The position numbers and the translations under genes are program-made. The notes under the pieces are model-generated. The model saw only the letters and a list, made by a program, of their open reading frames with translations, made no database searches and had not been told where the DNA came from. 5,679 nt of DNA. It comes from Acidobacteriota bacterium. GTDB taxonomy: Bacteria > Acidobacteriota > Blastocatellia > Pyrinomonadales > Pyrinomonadaceae. The DNA lies in NCBI GenBank assembly GCA_020853255.1, contig JADYZI010000452.1, positions 1 through 5,679 on the forward strand. The letters run 5' to 3'. Shown here piece by piece: positions 5,577 through 5,679 of the stretch (within the stretch, counting starts at the first letter, position 1; every line of letters begins with the position of its first letter).

Positions 5577-5679
5577 ATGAAGAAATGCCCGACCTGCCAA
5601 CGGACCTTTGATGACTCGCTCCGGTTCTGTCAATCGGACGGCACGCCATTGGTCGATGATGCACCGCCTGTAGATCCGT
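5577..5679 (+). CDS. N-terminal zinc-ribbon protein, 3' end outside window
   Basis: Only the first 34 codons are present: MKKCPTCQRTFDDSLRFCQS, then DGTPLVDDAPPVDP. Cys4, Cys7 and Cys18 with the following Asp21-Gly22 form the short zinc-ribbon-like motif that often heads larger proteins in Acidobacteriota, including membrane proteins and serine/threonine kinases. The Pro/Asp-rich stretch after it looks like the start of a linker. The main domain, and so the function, lies beyond the window. No ribosome-binding site precedes the ATG, but the motif starts exactly there and the frame stays open to the end, so the call as a real gene is good. Confidence 0.75.
   Translation, partial: MKKCPTCQRTFDDSLRFCQSDGTPLVDDAPPVDP

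Overview
The window reads as ordinary chromosome from a Gram-negative bacterium. All genes lie on the + strand, coding density is high, and base composition looks even throughout. The best lineage guess is Acidobacteriota, perhaps the Blastocatellia/Pyrinomonadales group. This is inferred from three things: the N-terminal Cys zinc ribbon of the last gene (FCQSDGTPL type), which is very common in that phylum; the near absence of Shine-Dalgarno sequences; and several Sec-exported enzymes among housekeeping genes. No marker gene settles the taxonomy.

Region 1 (1-1161): the 3' part of a small TFIIB-type zinc-ribbon protein whose start lies before the window. Ten bases later comes a secreted alpha/beta-hydrolase esterase with a complete Ser-Asp-His triad. 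Region 2 (1230-2975): a small exported protein of unknown function, then 21 bases later an exported M24 metallopeptidase (Xaa-Pro peptidase type) with all five metal ligands. The three consecutive genes esterase, unknown and M24 all carry signal peptides, so this half of the window is oriented to the cell envelope. They may be co-transcribed, although no common pathway is evident.

Region 3 (2976-3056): a perfect 27-bp inverted repeat with a 13-base loop fills most of the gap after the M24 gene. It belongs to a low-complexity dispersed repeat type seen in many environmental bacterial genomes, and it creates a false N-terminal extension of the next gene. Region 4 (3057-5409): three conserved cytoplasmic genes: an inositol-monophosphatase-family phosphatase, accD (carboxyltransferase beta subunit of acetyl-CoA carboxylase, fatty-acid synthesis) and ndk (nucleoside diphosphate kinase). 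The gaps of 203 and 101 bases before accD and ndk hold small inverted repeats and weak promoter-like sequences. Region 5 (5410-5679): a 167-base gap, then the first 34 codons of a zinc-ribbon protein cut by the window end.

No mobile element, CRISPR array, RNA gene, toxin-antitoxin pair or defence system is visible. I found no convincing new biological system. The points most worth a second look are the large inverted repeat, the exported protein of unknown function, and the hairpins before accD and ndk.
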